NCBI GenBank assembly: GCA_035772735.1
Contig: JASDFA010000016.1
Location: 176,891,001 to 176,955,000 of the forward strand
DNA: 64,000 nt
Direction: 5' to 3'
Source of the DNA: Datura wrightii
Taxonomy: Eukaryota; Streptophyta; Magnoliopsida; Solanales; Solanaceae
Shown: piece by piece, positions 1 to 12,075 of the stretch
How the letters are laid out: every line of letters starts with the position of its first letter
Position numbering within the stretch: the first letter of the stretch is position 1
Made by a program: the position numbers and the translations under genes
The notes under the pieces: generated by a model
What the model saw: only the letters and a program-made list of their open reading frames with translations
Databases searched by the model: none
Told to the model about the DNA's origin: nothing

Positions 1-620
1 CGATTGCACTCCAATATCTGCTCAAGCATCTCGTGAGTAGTTTTTCCTACTTAATTATGAGTGTCTTTGCATTTAAATAAGATTTTTGTTGACCCATGCT
101 TTGAATGAACTCGAAATTATTTCAAGTAATGCTATACTCGTTTCGATCTTTGCCTATGATGATAATGAACCCTAGGTAGATTAAACAAATAAATCACGAT
201 TGAACTTACATGTGTTGATTTGAGAAGTTTATGTTATGTGTTTGTGGAGTTAAACAATGGTAGTGGATGAAGATGACTGGATAGGTAAACTGAAACTCTT
301 GGGCACGAGCTACATCACGAGTCGTTAGATCATCAAACCACTCATTGTGTAACCCGTCTTGAGTGGAAAATAAAACAAGAGACCAGTGTACCTAATGACT
401 GACTTAGTGACTCGTCCCCTCAGGTAATGACTCATTGGGACCAGTCATTGAGTACACTGTCCAAACATAAAGAAAGTATAGTTTGAGACAATGAGGGACC
501 TCACGAGTTGTTGTCGGTGTTAACGACTCGTTTAGTCACTCGTCAGGTCCACCGAGCAGTAGTTTATAAGTGATTTTGTTTCATCTAATCGAGTATCCTA
601 ACAATGTTTCCACAAGTACA
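1..620 (+). other. Internal or LTR-derived region of Gypsy element
   Basis: No intact gene is visible. From about 300 to 560 there is a cluster of ACGAGTCGT-like words and the phrase gaccagtgtac. Both recur in the LTR at 4408-6011 (around 4560-5000). This stretch is therefore either the leader of the same element or a piece of a related LTR. It leads directly into the degenerate reading frame beginning at 621. The left boundary lies outside the window. Confidence 0.4.
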
Positions 621-2795
621 ATGGCTCTGAGGAGTACACCAAGGAAATGTTAGGCAAATAAACAAGTACCTGATCCCAATCAACCGTCATACCGAAGACT
701 ACGTGATGCGCCATCCTCCTCCAAAGAGTCAAGTAGCTCGGAGGAAGAATATGAAGTGTCAGAAAAGCAGTTAGTAAGGAGATCAACTATGGCTAGGGCT
801 TAACAAATTTCAAATCCGACAACCCTGATCAATGATCCTACTCCACTAGCGAGGGATCCGCCCAGCTGCACTGATGATAATGCCAGGGCTACAGCCACAC
901 TTGCCCCCGAGGGCCCTACAACTGGGCAAAACACAAAAATAGCTGATGACTCACATGCTCAGCGAGGGAACTCTGATGATGAATTGACTTAGACCTCAAA
1001 CACATCAAACGATCAACCAAGGAACATGTGGAGATGGTGTGTTCATGGTATGAGGGCCATATATAACAGAGATATTGCTCCTAATAAAAGAGGAAGTCCA
1101 AAAAGGAGCATATACGAGGAGCCGAAGCTAGTCACTACGGGGCTGAAAGACCTTCCAGATTTACAAGCCTTGTTTGACAAATACAGGTTTGGGTGGTTGA
1201 CCGAGCCATCAGGAAGCTACAACCCATGCTTAGTAAGAGAGATCTATGCAGCCTATGCTGCCACACTACAGCGTTTGGCATTAGGGGGCCAAAGCTGGAA
1301 AAAGAAGCCTGCCTTGACACAGGTGTTGGTTCAAGAGACTCCTGTAGATATATCTGAGAGGACCATCTCCATGATTCTATATGGGACAGATTATCATGCC
1401 CCAATGAACATGGCCAAGTTCGGACACAGGGTATTCGAGTTAAAGAAAGTCAAGACTAAGAAGATGAATAGTCAAGTGCGCATCAGGTAATATACTTGGC
1501 TATCTTGGATCATTGCTACAAGAGGCCCGCTGGTTGAATGGTTGCACGGCACAGAGTCTTAGATCAAGAAGCTCACACTCAACTTTAAGGCTAAATTTTG
1601 GTGGTCACTGGTGTGGAATAGGCTAGTACCAATTAACAATGATAATATCCTCTAGCCTGATAGAGCGGCACTTGTAGCAAGTATTATGGAGGAATATGCC
1701 ATCAATTTCTCGCGGTATATTGCTGAGGAGATTAGAGAGAAGGCAATCAATGACGGTACTACAATTCCCTTCCCCTGTCTGATTGATAGACTCTGTCAGG
1801 AGTCAAAGGTGCCAGAGTTTCCATCAGGTGACCAGAGAATAGTGGTACAGAAGATAACAGATATTGGGTTGATAAGAGATGAGACAAACCCAGTATTACG
1901 GGCAAGGAATCAGGAAGTTGCATCCATTGGAGAGACCACATTAGCAGAGGCATTTGGCAGTAGGATGCAGACCTATGCTGCACAGTTCACTAATTTGGCG
2001 AATGAGCCTATTGAGGATAGAGAGATGGGTAGCCAGCCTGAGGCTACAGATGCAATGGACACCTCCGCACCTGCTGATGTTCTCAAATCATTATCCACTG
2101 AAGAAGCACCTAGACCACCAGTTGATCCGCCACAAGCCGCTACAGCCAGCCTAGTTATGATTTCTCAGGAATATTTGGTTGATACGGCAAGGCGGCTAGC
2201 TAAGGCCGAAAAGCAGCAGGCACATACGGCTTTACAGGTTAAATTTTTGATGGAGCAGGTAAAGCCTTGGGTGTCAAAGGAGTTGGAGGCACTATCGACT
2301 TCTGTGCATGGTCGGTTGGACGCTTTCGAGAGATGAATGGATGAGCACCTTGCACAGTTACAGGCACCTGAATTGGCAAAGTGGTATGTAGAGCTAGGAT
2401 CACTCAGAGCTGAGGTGCGGGATTTGGCCTCACGAAAGGTAGCTGCAGTACCTCCATCGGTACTTCCTGTGATAGATGATGAGAGTGAAGAAGAGCTACC
2501 AGTTTTTGATTTCATTACAGAGGAGTCGATGGCACAAGATAAAGGAAAAAGGGCTCATGAGGAGGCAAGCTTGGAAGATGATATTTCTCTGCTCCGTCAG
2601 CAAAAATGAGAGAAGAGTGATATGGATAAAGTGCTGCATATATCGAGAGAGGAGGCTCGACAGAGAGCTGAAACTAAGGTAGTGAGAGATCGTGGAGAAG
2701 GGAGAGCTCCTTTGGATCTGAAAATGCACCGGGTCAAGTCGGTAATGTTGGAGATAACATTAGAGGAGTATCTACACCCTCCACCGACCAGGTAG
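621..2795 (+). pseudogene. Degenerate Gypsy-associated ORF (putative plant transposon protein type)
   Basis: A single reading frame of about 725 codons can be followed from the ATG at 621 to the TAG at 2793. Stops interrupt it at 651, 801, 990, 1488, 1560, 1653, 2334 and 2607, but I see no frameshift. The first third is low-complexity, rich in Ser, Glu and Pro. The middle (about 1026-1680) resembles the 'putative plant transposon protein' domain common in Solanaceae Gypsy elements. The C-terminal third is charged and helix-forming, and may form a coiled coil. The gene sits upstream of an Athila/Tat-like 3' LTR, where such elements carry an extra ORF after pol. Its biochemical function is unknown, and the family call comes from recollection of the domain, not a search. 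All eight stops are one C-to-T or G-to-A change from sense codons, consistent with methylation-driven decay. Confidence 0.6.
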
Positions 2796-4407
2796 CTGAC
2801 ACCTCGGTCGCACAGCTATGCTCCCTATTCCCTTAGTTCTATTTTTTATATATGTGTCGAGGACGAGGTATGCTTTTCTTGATGGGGGTGGGGAGGGATA
2901 CTTGTGCATTTCTTTTGCTGAACATAACCCGAGGGTTTTTTTTTGCAGGATATCTTTTCCCTCAGGTGTTCCTTATCTAGTAGAACTGGCACGTTTAGGA
3001 TCTTATGTTTTTCGTGTTTGTTTGTGTCAGTTGGAAGAAAGTTAGGTGAACTTAAGGTAGTCAAGAGATTAAATTGTTGATTTTTGATTGAACTGAGAAT
3101 TTGATACCCCTCTTACAAAAATTTTATGTGTATGCTAAAGTAGACAAGTATGACCTTTGTAAATCTTTGCATGGCATTGAAACTGTGAACATGTTTACCA
3201 TTATATGGTTGTACCTGAACTAGCAGTTAGTAGAAGCGATGATGTTGACCTGTGCTATATGTGAGTGAGGTTTAATAGCTAAATTCGTTTGTGTGTGTCA
3301 ATCTAGAACTTGTTTGGTCAGTCGTACCGAGATAGAGGATAGGAAATTAGGAAAGGATCATAGGCCGTTTTTTATTTATGAGCCCCCTTTAGCCTTAAAA
3401 GACCTACAAAAAGAGAATAAATATCCTTTAATCCAAATGTTTGAGATTAAATCGACCTTTCTTTTTGTGTTTACACCAATTCACCTTCATGATTTTATTA
3501 AGAATGAACCTATTTTGGCCCTGGTCCCTCCTTGGACATTGTGAACCTCAACTTAGGCAAATCGCCTAAGTTTATGATGGCTATTATAGGGGTGATTGAG
3601 AAGAGTAGGGTGGAATGAAAATTGGGTAAGGAAAAAGGAAAGAGCGGGTGCGGTATGCATAATGAAAAGAAAAGAAATAAAAATTGTTTCCAAAAAGCAA
3701 GAAAAGAAAAATGTGACATCAATGAATGCTTGAATAAAGAGAAACCGCATCCGTAGTTGCAAATGCAAATAAAAGAAGAAGCAAGTAAAGGAAAAAGGGG
3801 AGAAAATATGAAAAAGGTGAAAAGTGGAGTCAAGAAGTGTGTAGTGCCAAGGAGGGTTAAACTGCTAATTCCATACGTACCATACCTGAACGAGCCTATG
3901 TTACAAGCCTAGAAAGTCCTATAATGATCCTGGTCACTTGTCTGAAAATCGAGGTATTGAAAGTAAAGGCAAGCCTATGGCATTGCACGCACATAGTTAG
4001 AAATTTCTTGTGAGAGAGAATGAATCTTACTTAGTTCCAAGAGAAATATATCGAAATAATCATATACACATGTGTGAATATGGAACTTCTTTGAGGTGAG
4101 AGCATTTGGTCAAGAAAATTGTCTGCAACTTTTCTAGGTCAGTGTTATAGATTTATGTGTGTGATTGCAAGTGACAGAGTTTTGCCATGTTTTGATTCCT
4201 CTATGTCATGGTTGGAAATTTTGCATATGCATGGTGATTCGAGTTGATATGATGAAGGAGGGGTTAGAAATTTTGATTTGATGAATAAATGTGACTGACA
4301 TAAGTTTCCTAGAGTTCTTTCGATTGAAGCGTCGAACTAGTTTAGTTTGTTTTAGTTTTGTTTGTTTTTTTTCCTGATAACATGCAAAAGTTCTAAGTTT
4401 AGGGTGT
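2796..4407 (+). other. 3' noncoding region of the Athila/Tat-like element, with polypurine tract
   Basis: No credible coding sequence is seen over 1.6 kb, as is typical for the long noncoding tail between the last ORF and the 3' LTR of Athila/Tat elements. A short perfect hairpin lies at 3551-3571 (8-bp arms ACTTAGGC/GCCTAAGT, 5-nt loop). The purine-rich run aagtttaggg at about 4395-4404 just before the LTR is the probable polypurine tract. Confidence 0.5.
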
Positions 4408-6011
4408 TGATGTGTTGTGATTTTATGGCACTTTCGACACTTAAAATCAAGAAACTATACACATTTCGGGTATGTTCATGTAGGTATGATGCGTTTTGTG
4501 TTTAATGTTACAGGAAAACAAGTTTGAAAGTGAAATGGGAAAATTAATGCATAAAACAACTGAATAGGAGGCTGTCAGGCACTTCACGAGTCGTTTCCAC
4601 TTAGCACGACTCTTTGCTGACGTCGTGGGCAAAGATTGAATTTTGAAAATGGAAGACCAGTGTACTTAACGGGTGGAAGGAACGATTTGTTACACGTGGT
4701 AACGAGTCATGAAGTTAGTCGTGAAGAATAGGAGAGGAATTATTGATGAGGTAACCAGTAGACCTAACGGATGACATAACGAGTCGTTAGCTGACTAAAC
4801 CACTTGTTGGTAGATAACTAGAGCCACTCGTAGGGTGAACTGCGAGATTGAGGAGGCTGGACCACGAGAGGCCTGACGACTCGTGCCCAGGCACAATGAG
4901 TCATTAGGTGACCCGTTGGCCATGACTGGGCTTGATGTTGAGGACGACTATTTTTAACAAAGCACGACTCGTCAAAGGTCTTAACGAATCGTTACGAGCT
5001 CGTGATCACTGACGACCTGGTTTTCAGTTTTAATTAGGAAAAGGTTTTCTTGAAACTATAAATACACTGTTTAGGTTTATTTTCATCGTACAGTTTATTA
5101 TTACCACTTTTCACATAGATTTTGGTGTGGTACTATTATCCTTGGTTCAATAAACATAGTTTGTAATTTTGTTCTTGAATTTGAGGATCGAAAGCAACAT
5201 TGAAATTTATTCATCAATTTTGAAGTTTTATTCAATTTACTTGGTTTTCTTCTATGATAATTTGTAAGTTACAATTATGATTTGTTCGATATTTTGTGAT
5301 TGTGATCATTCAAACATGAGTAGCTAAACCCATAACTAGAGTTGTGGGAACCAAGATGAATTAACACGCATAGGTGAAACACTTAGTGATTCTTGAATGG
5401 AGTTTAATTTATAAATTGTTTTCCCCTTCGTTTTAATTGATTCTTGATGGTTGCAAATGTTACGACTTGCCTTATTCTTACTTACCGGACCAAGGAGGTA
5501 GTGAATGGGAAAAGAGATTAACAACGAAGATTTGAGGCTATCAACCCTCATCTAATAGCTTGACTTTTCCGTGGATAGCTAATCCGATATTAAGGGTAAG
5601 GGTTAATTAAGCATACACCCGTATACGGACCAAGTTGCATGGTGATAACCATCTAGATTGGGGACCAACCATTTAGGTGAATCTAACTTACCAATATTGC
5701 ATGTTAAACACCTGAATAGATTGCTAGTGTAAAAGTCGTGTGGTTATGAAGTCTTGGGGAACACAATCCTAGCCAAGTTGTTAATTGAAGACAAACCAAA
5801 TTTGATTTAAGCATTTAGTAGTTTTTACTCTTATTTAGTAGTGTATTTCTTTCCCCCTTAGGAAATAAGTAACCCGATAGTAATAGCTATTTGCATTAAC
5901 TCAAGTTCTTCCCATAATCCCTGTGAGATCCACTCCAACCTCTAGTTGGATTCTACATTTGACATCGACTGCTTTATATCTCAATTGTGAGGTGTAATTT
6001 GGGCGACATCA
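4408..6011 (+). repeat. 3' LTR of Athila/Tat-like Gypsy element
   Basis: The repeat starts TGATGT after a purine-rich tract and ends ACATCA, a perfect 6-bp terminal inverted repeat. Length is about 1.6 kb. U3 (4560-5000) carries many ACGAGTCGT-type words. A TATA-like motif (ctataaatac) lies at about 5057. The partner 5' LTR is not in the window, so the boundaries rest on the termini and the preceding polypurine tract. Confidence 0.6.
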
Positions 6012-6443
6012 GTCGCAGGATAGTTAAATCTAGAATTTAGTAATAACGGATAGTTTGAAACTGCTCATGAGACTTGGTTGAGTGATTGAGTATAGTCATT
6101 CAATAGGAACTGGTCGGTCCTTTGAATGAACCTAAGTTATCAGTTCTATAAGTAAGTATTGGTGATAATCTCGAGTGTATACCCAAAGCAGTTATGAACC
6201 CATGGGGAATACAAACCCTAGTTATCCTTTAATATTAATTCAAAATCATAATTTTGATAATTGTTTTTATTATTGATTTTCTTTAGAACCCCCCAATTTT
6301 GAAATAACTACCTCACAAGTTCACTTACCGGCTATAATCGACTTCTCCCATATTCCCTGTGGATTCGATCCCAACCTCTAGTTTGGTTATTTATTGACAA
6401 CCCGCTTCATACTTAAGTAGGAGGTGTGGTTTGAGCGTTATTA
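6012..6443 (+). repeat. Diverged partial LTR copy of the same family
   Basis: The end of this segment (about 6340-6443: 'tcccatattccctgtgg', 'caacctctag', 'gaggtgtggtttgagcg') parallels the end of the preceding LTR (about 5910-6011: 'cccataatccctgtgag', 'caacctctag', 'gaggtgtaatttgggcg'). It is probably a fragment of a second, older LTR joined by deletion or nesting. Confidence 0.45.
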
Positions 6444-7007
6444 GACAGTCAATATTTTTAAATTCTTATATCTGCGCCTGCTCCAGCATATGTGGCCGTA
6501 AGTGACAACTTGCGACACGCATGTGAAGCGCATATGGGACTTCATTTTTCCAATGCATTGCTTTGTTCCTATATTGCATAGGTGTGCGCCGGGTCTATTT
6601 CTACATCTTGCAAATGACGCGCAAGTATACAACTTTGGACATTTTTCTTCGAGGTATTCTGGTTGAGGCTTGCGCTATGCCTGCATGGGACAAAGTGACA
6701 CCTGCATTTCGTAGGTCTAGTGCAAGTACCTTGATTTGTCTTCTTTAACTTTTTGCCATATTTCAACTTCTTGCATTCCTAACACAACCAAAAACAACAA
6801 AGAAATGAAGTAAAAAGAAATTGACAAACACTTCGGTTACCTCCCAAGAAGCGTTTGATTTAACATCACGGCTCGATGATATTACCTCAAAGTTCAGCAA
6901 GGATCAGGGGGTTGGCTTCCTCATAAGGGACCCCAACCAGCTCGTCGCTTGTGTCAATCACTACCACAACTCAGCATTCATCCGGGGATTTGTTGTTTTG
7001 CACACAT
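6444..7007 (-). other. 3' noncoding remnant of a minus-strand Gypsy element
   Basis: Read on the minus strand, the stretch near 6830-6860 contains the phrase 'gcttcttgggaggtaacc'. A closely similar phrase typically follows pol in Athila/Tat elements. It is joined almost directly to the protease remnant at 7008, so the RT, RNase H and integrase coding region has been lost. The 6460-6720 part has tgcg/cctgc-rich words that recur at 9500-9590 and 12090-12200. Confidence 0.4.
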
Positions 7008-9152
7008 TTAAACTAACCTCAACACTACCAACTCAGAACTTGATCTCTCCAACTCAACATCCACTAACGCGCGATTGGTGGCTAAGAATGGGTACCTTAA
7101 GATGATAGGCACCTCGAGGTCTATGTCACAATCCAACACTATAAAATCCGTCGTGAGGATGAATTTGTCAACTTTAATCAACACATCAAAGAGTATCCCC
7201 GTCGGGCGTTTGATTGATCTATTTGCCATGAGCAACCTCATTGGAGTAGGATAAGGATCTTCTAAATCTAACTTCTTAAATATCACAAGGGGCATCAAGT
7301 TGATGCTTGCCCCTAGGTCACATAAGGCCTTGTTAAACAAGGACACCCCAATGATACAAGGAATGGTGAAAGCCCTGAATCTTTTCTCATCAGAGCTAAA
7401 TTGCTTGCCATGATGACACTATAATGATGTTACACCCCCACCATGCTCACATCAACAACCTTCTTCTTCTTCAGAAACTCCTTCATGAATTTAGCATATC
7501 CCAATATTTGCAATAACGCCACCAATGGAATATTCACAGCCAATTTGCTAAATATTTCAATGGACTTCTTGAATTGATTGTCCTTTTTCTTTTTCAATAT
7601 CCGTTGGGGATAAGGAGCTATACATTTAGGTGTCAGGCCTTGAGCCTTTTGATCCTCCTTGACTTCTTCATCATCTGTCACAACTTGAGGACTAGTATCA
7701 ACCCCTTTGTCCTCTACTATCTTCTTATCATCAACTACTGTGGGTGCATTCGGCATCCCATCCTTCAACTTCTCATCACTCTTCTTTTTACCAACAATCT
7801 CACTATGTTTATCACCCACCCTCCCAAGTATTCTTCCACTTCTAGTGACAATTGTCATACAATGGACATCATTCTTTGTGATTGGAAGAGTGTCACTAGG
7901 AAGTGTATCTTTCATCCAAGGATTCATTTGAGCAGACATATGGTTCATTTGGGCCTAAAGATGCTTGATTGATATTGAATGGGAACTCACGGTTTAAGCA
8001 AGATTGGATACCTCACCCTTTAACTCTTTCACCCAATTATTGGCTGACTCAACTCTTTTCAACACCTGAGCTAATATTTCATTGATTTTTGAATGATCAA
8101 GGTCACCAACACTTGTTTGCATTGGAACCACATCAGCCTTGGGAGGAGGTATGTATGGATTTAAGCTTCAGTGCTTGTATCAATCACCTTCTCTTTCATA
8201 ATCATAATCTCTCCATTGGCTATCACTATCTCTCCATTAACCTTTGCGGTCTCTCCAACCTTGATTCCCATCTCAAAAACACCAAGATCCTTAGTTGGCA
8301 CCTTGGTACCCTGGACAAGAACCCACCACTTGGTTTGACATATATTGACACTCCTCATCGAACCTATCATATGGAGCATCATCCTCAAAGGAGTTGTTTC
8401 CTTAGGCTCTGGTAGCATTCACATTCTTGGTTCTAGAGCCCATTACGTGCTTAGAAAGCAACTCCATTTGAGTCATCATTTTCACCAAGACCTCATCCCT
8501 TTCTTCATCCCTTCTCCTCATTAGGTTAGGGGTACTGGAGGACACCTCGGTATCCCTTGTATGCCAAGCTTGGCTTGTTTTAGTCATTCTATCCAAGAGG
8601 GCCTTTGCAAGTCCAAAAGTTTGGTCCATGAGTGCACCACTAGATAGGTTGTTTCCCACTGACTTATTAATGGAGTCAAGCAATCAGTAGAAACTTTGTA
8701 AGAGCACTCTATCCGACCACCCATGATAAGGACATATGACCACTTTTTTTTCAATCTCAACCACAACTCATGTAATGGTTCTCCCAGAAGTTATCGGGAG
8801 TTTGTGATCTCATCATGCAATTGCAACATTCTAGAGGATGGAAAGAATTAATGTAGGAATGCCTCAATTAGCTCATTCCATGAAGTTATAGACCCTAGAG
8901 GTGGCTCCTCCAACCAAGCTATAGCATCTCCCACGAGCGAGAATGGAAACAACCTTAGCTGAATAACTCTTGGCTAATGTTCATGATATTGAATGGTTGG
9001 CAAATTTCAACAAAATTTCTTATGTGTCGGTTGGAACTTTCACCCACAAGTCCACCAAACAATTCCTTCATTTGGATGAGGTGTAGTATAGTGCTAGTAA
9101 CACGAAACACTGTATTCTCTATCGTTGGATGTAGGCGAATTGCATCAAACAC
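7008..9152 (-). pseudogene. gag-protease remnant of Athila/Tat-type Gypsy retrotransposon
   Basis: Several minus-strand frame pieces together read as retroelement gag followed by an aspartic protease. Gag-like pieces lie at 8955-9152, 8402-8683 and 8161-8418. A Lys/Glu-rich linker with a Pro-rich patch is at 7430-7948. The protease lies at 7008-7346 with the motif ALCDLGASINLMPL, the DLGAS form being usual for this lineage, followed by a conserved 'DFIVLDCDID-EVPIILRYPFLAT' type block. The pieces are separated by frameshifts and stops, and no RT is found downstream. The gene would have encoded the capsid precursor and the enzyme that matures it; it is now non-functional. Confidence 0.65.
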
Positions 9153-9588
9153 CCATCATTTACACACACCCCTAGAAGAGAAATTAGTTGCTCATAATTA
9201 AGGAAAGAGAAATTATACCAATAGAGAATTTCTCAAAACCAATCATATTAAGCAATTAAAATCACTTCCAGCTTAGAATCTACAATAATGGTGTTTTCTC
9301 ACAAAGAAAATAAAGAAGAAAGTATAAAATTTGTACTCTCTCTATCACTATCTCTCCTCTTTAATATTCTCTATAATGTAATGTCATGTCTATATACAAA
9401 TAGGATAAAAAATCTATTATATATTCCCTACACAAATCCCTAAAACACCCTTGAAAGCTTCTCAAGTATGTGCTTACCTTTTTGGATGATTTTTCCCTTC
9501 AGTGGGGGACGCGGCCCACTTGAGTTGGCACCTGCATTCGCAGATGTGGACCTACGGCACGCAGGCCCATCAATAAGCCCAGGCAGTG
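9153..9588 (-). other. 5' leader/LTR remnant of the minus-strand element, interrupted by solo LTR
   Basis: AT-rich sequence (9200-9470) is followed by tgcg/cctgc-rich words (9480-9588) that continue after the inserted solo LTR at 12076. This is presumed to be the LTR or leader of the gag-protease element at 7008-9152 read on the minus strand. No gene is seen. Confidence 0.35.
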
Positions 9589-12075
9589 TGTAACACCTCG
9601 GATAATCTGAGCGATAAATCCATACTTTCAAGGTAGGACTAAGGGTACATAATGTGTTAAAAAGGAAGTAGTATGAGATATTCGAATCACTCTAAGATTG
9701 TATTTAAGATTGGAAATCGATCAAGTTGTAGAACAAAATTCGACAAAAGTTATCGCAAATTTTCTTCTTGAGAAACTCTGAAATTTTGGTCAAAGGTTTG
9801 GAAGCTTTTCTCCCAATATATAAGGATTTAGAGGTCCTATGACCTATCAAAATAAAGGTCTATGAGTCTAGTTTACAATGTATTAAATCGTTCATCAATA
9901 TGACTTCAAAATAGGAAGATATTCGTATTTTTGTGAGACCACACAAGCAGGCACATCAATAGCGAGCTAAGGTGGTGGAGGGATATATAAAGCCCCTTGG
10001 TCGGTTTTAGCACCCATAATTTTTTTTCCAAAACTAAGAGGCGGTGGAAAGATCTCCCTAGCATCTCTCCTTAGGTTTCAAGCTATTTTGATGTTGATTG
10101 AAAGATTCAAATCCATTTTCGATCATAGATTGTGAATACATCGTGTGTGCTTGTATTATAGCAATGTTTTTATGCCTTTTTAGTGGTTGTCTCATCCTAA
10201 ACAGCTTGATAAGCTTCTATTCTTCTTGATTTTTAGTTATATAGTGTATTAGTGAACTCATGGATATTGGTAGATCGTTGTTACGGAGTTTCTATCGTTG
10301 AATCTGTAGAAATCATATCGATTAAGTTCTGATTGCATTGTTTTCTTGTTGAACTATTATGGCTGAGTTTTGACAGTAGTAGGGGATTCTCTAAGTCAGT
10401 ATATTAATGGTTATGGTAGCTTAAAATCATCTTAGTTTGGCGCTCGTCGGAGTTAAGGTATGTTAAGGCTTTCGAATCTCCTTATGGTATGATTTTTGTT
10501 GAATCGAACTCCCGTTGTCATCGTGAAAATTGATTGTTTGTGGCTAGAAATTTGTGTTGTAAATACTATTATTTGGGGGCTGCTGGGTTGTGATCTTTCT
10601 CTAAATTATTGAGACCGCATATTCTGGCACTAAAATTGGTCGTTTGTCGTGAGTCAAAGGGGTGATAGAACACGTCAAAATTGGCTTGTATTTGTGTTGT
10701 GGTTCATGACCCTTTTGGTTTGAGCTATAGGCTGTTTTTTCTACATTTTGGGGGTTGTTTTTAATAAAGTTGTAAGTTTTGTGTGTGTCTAGTTGGATTG
10801 ATTAGTTAAGAGATGAGTTGTGGCTCGCCGGTGGACGGCTAGACGTGCAAGAATAGTACTACGTTATGATAGTCGGTGGGGGGAGAGGGGTTTGAGAGCC
10901 AATTGTGGGCTGTTTGAAAATTTATTGTTATTATTGTTGATTTTGAAATGTTGTGATTGTATGATTTTTTTTTGTGTGTGTGTGTTGAGGCCCTTGGGAT
11001 TCATGGATACCCAACGCTGAAAGTAGGTCCGGCCGCGGGATTGAGTCCAAGGGGTATAACAATTGGCCTATGTTTGAGTTGAGTTTGCCTCCAATAGGGT
11101 CGTTCTGGGACATGCAAGACCTGTGTCTATTCTGATCCTTCCTGTCATCGTGATTGTCTCTCTCGAATGGATGGAGCTTTGCTAACTGTGTGCAGCCGAG
11201 AGAGATTTTGGCAGTGCTTGTTTGATCAAGTTGATTGACCGGTGTTTACTTTTGATTTTCTTGGAATTAAATTTTAATTATTGCTTGTGTTATCTGATAG
11301 CAGTAAATGCTAGATGTTGGCTAGTGTTAGCTGAGGCCATTGAAAGGTCTAGAGGTGATGGCAGGTGAGCTGTATCGACTAGGTGTTGTGCGTTTCTGTT
11401 TACTTGTTGGACTTGCCAGGCTTATGGGGGCTAGATAAGTTCTGTTTGTGTGCTTGCTTGTACTTGATAGGCTTATGGGGGGCAGGTAGGTTCTATGTGT
11501 TTACTTAATTGAGTTTCTCCTCATGTGGTATTTAGTATATCTGTTAATCTCTAATCTGAATCTTGTTATCATATATCACCTTATATATTCAATATATTTC
11601 TGTACTGATGCCCTAGTTGCGACGTTGCATTCATTCCTACAAGTACTGATCGGCTGGGTTGATTGAGTTCTTGGTCACTGAGTGGAGTTCTAGCTATGTC
11701 GGCAAAGCTTCAAGTCTTCCAGAGTTTCCAGATATTTGTAATATGGATAGTTCGGGGCCCTGTCTTGGATATTTGATTTTTGTTGTATTCTTAGAGGCTC
11801 ATAGATGTCTATTGTGGGTTTAGCATTGTTGTTGCAGGCCGGAAGGACTCGGTTGTATGGATTATTTCTATCTTGTGGTCGTGACAGCCTATTGTATATC
11901 CCTTGGTTAGTCTATTAGCTAGCTTTTTTTTGTATCGCTTTATTCTAATCTTATAGACGTTGTGATGTCGAACCTCGTCGGTTCAGGCTTGTTAAAGTTA
12001 GATGTGTGGTAGGGTGTACTCGATCAGGTGCGATACAATGTGTCGGTCATGCCCCTCAAGGTTTGGGGTGTGACA
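9589..12075 (+). mobile_element. Solo LTR (Gypsy, probable Tekay relative)
   Basis: The repeat begins TGTAACACC and ends GGTGTGACA. It is flanked by CAGTG (9584-9588) and TAGTG (12076-12080), a 5-bp target duplication differing by one C-to-T change. Length is about 2.49 kb. A promoter-like TATATAAA followed by GCCCC lies at 9984-9996; the same core occurs in the LTRs at 38571, 45912 and 48488. No coding region is present, so this is the product of recombination between the two LTRs of a former full element. Confidence 0.8.
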
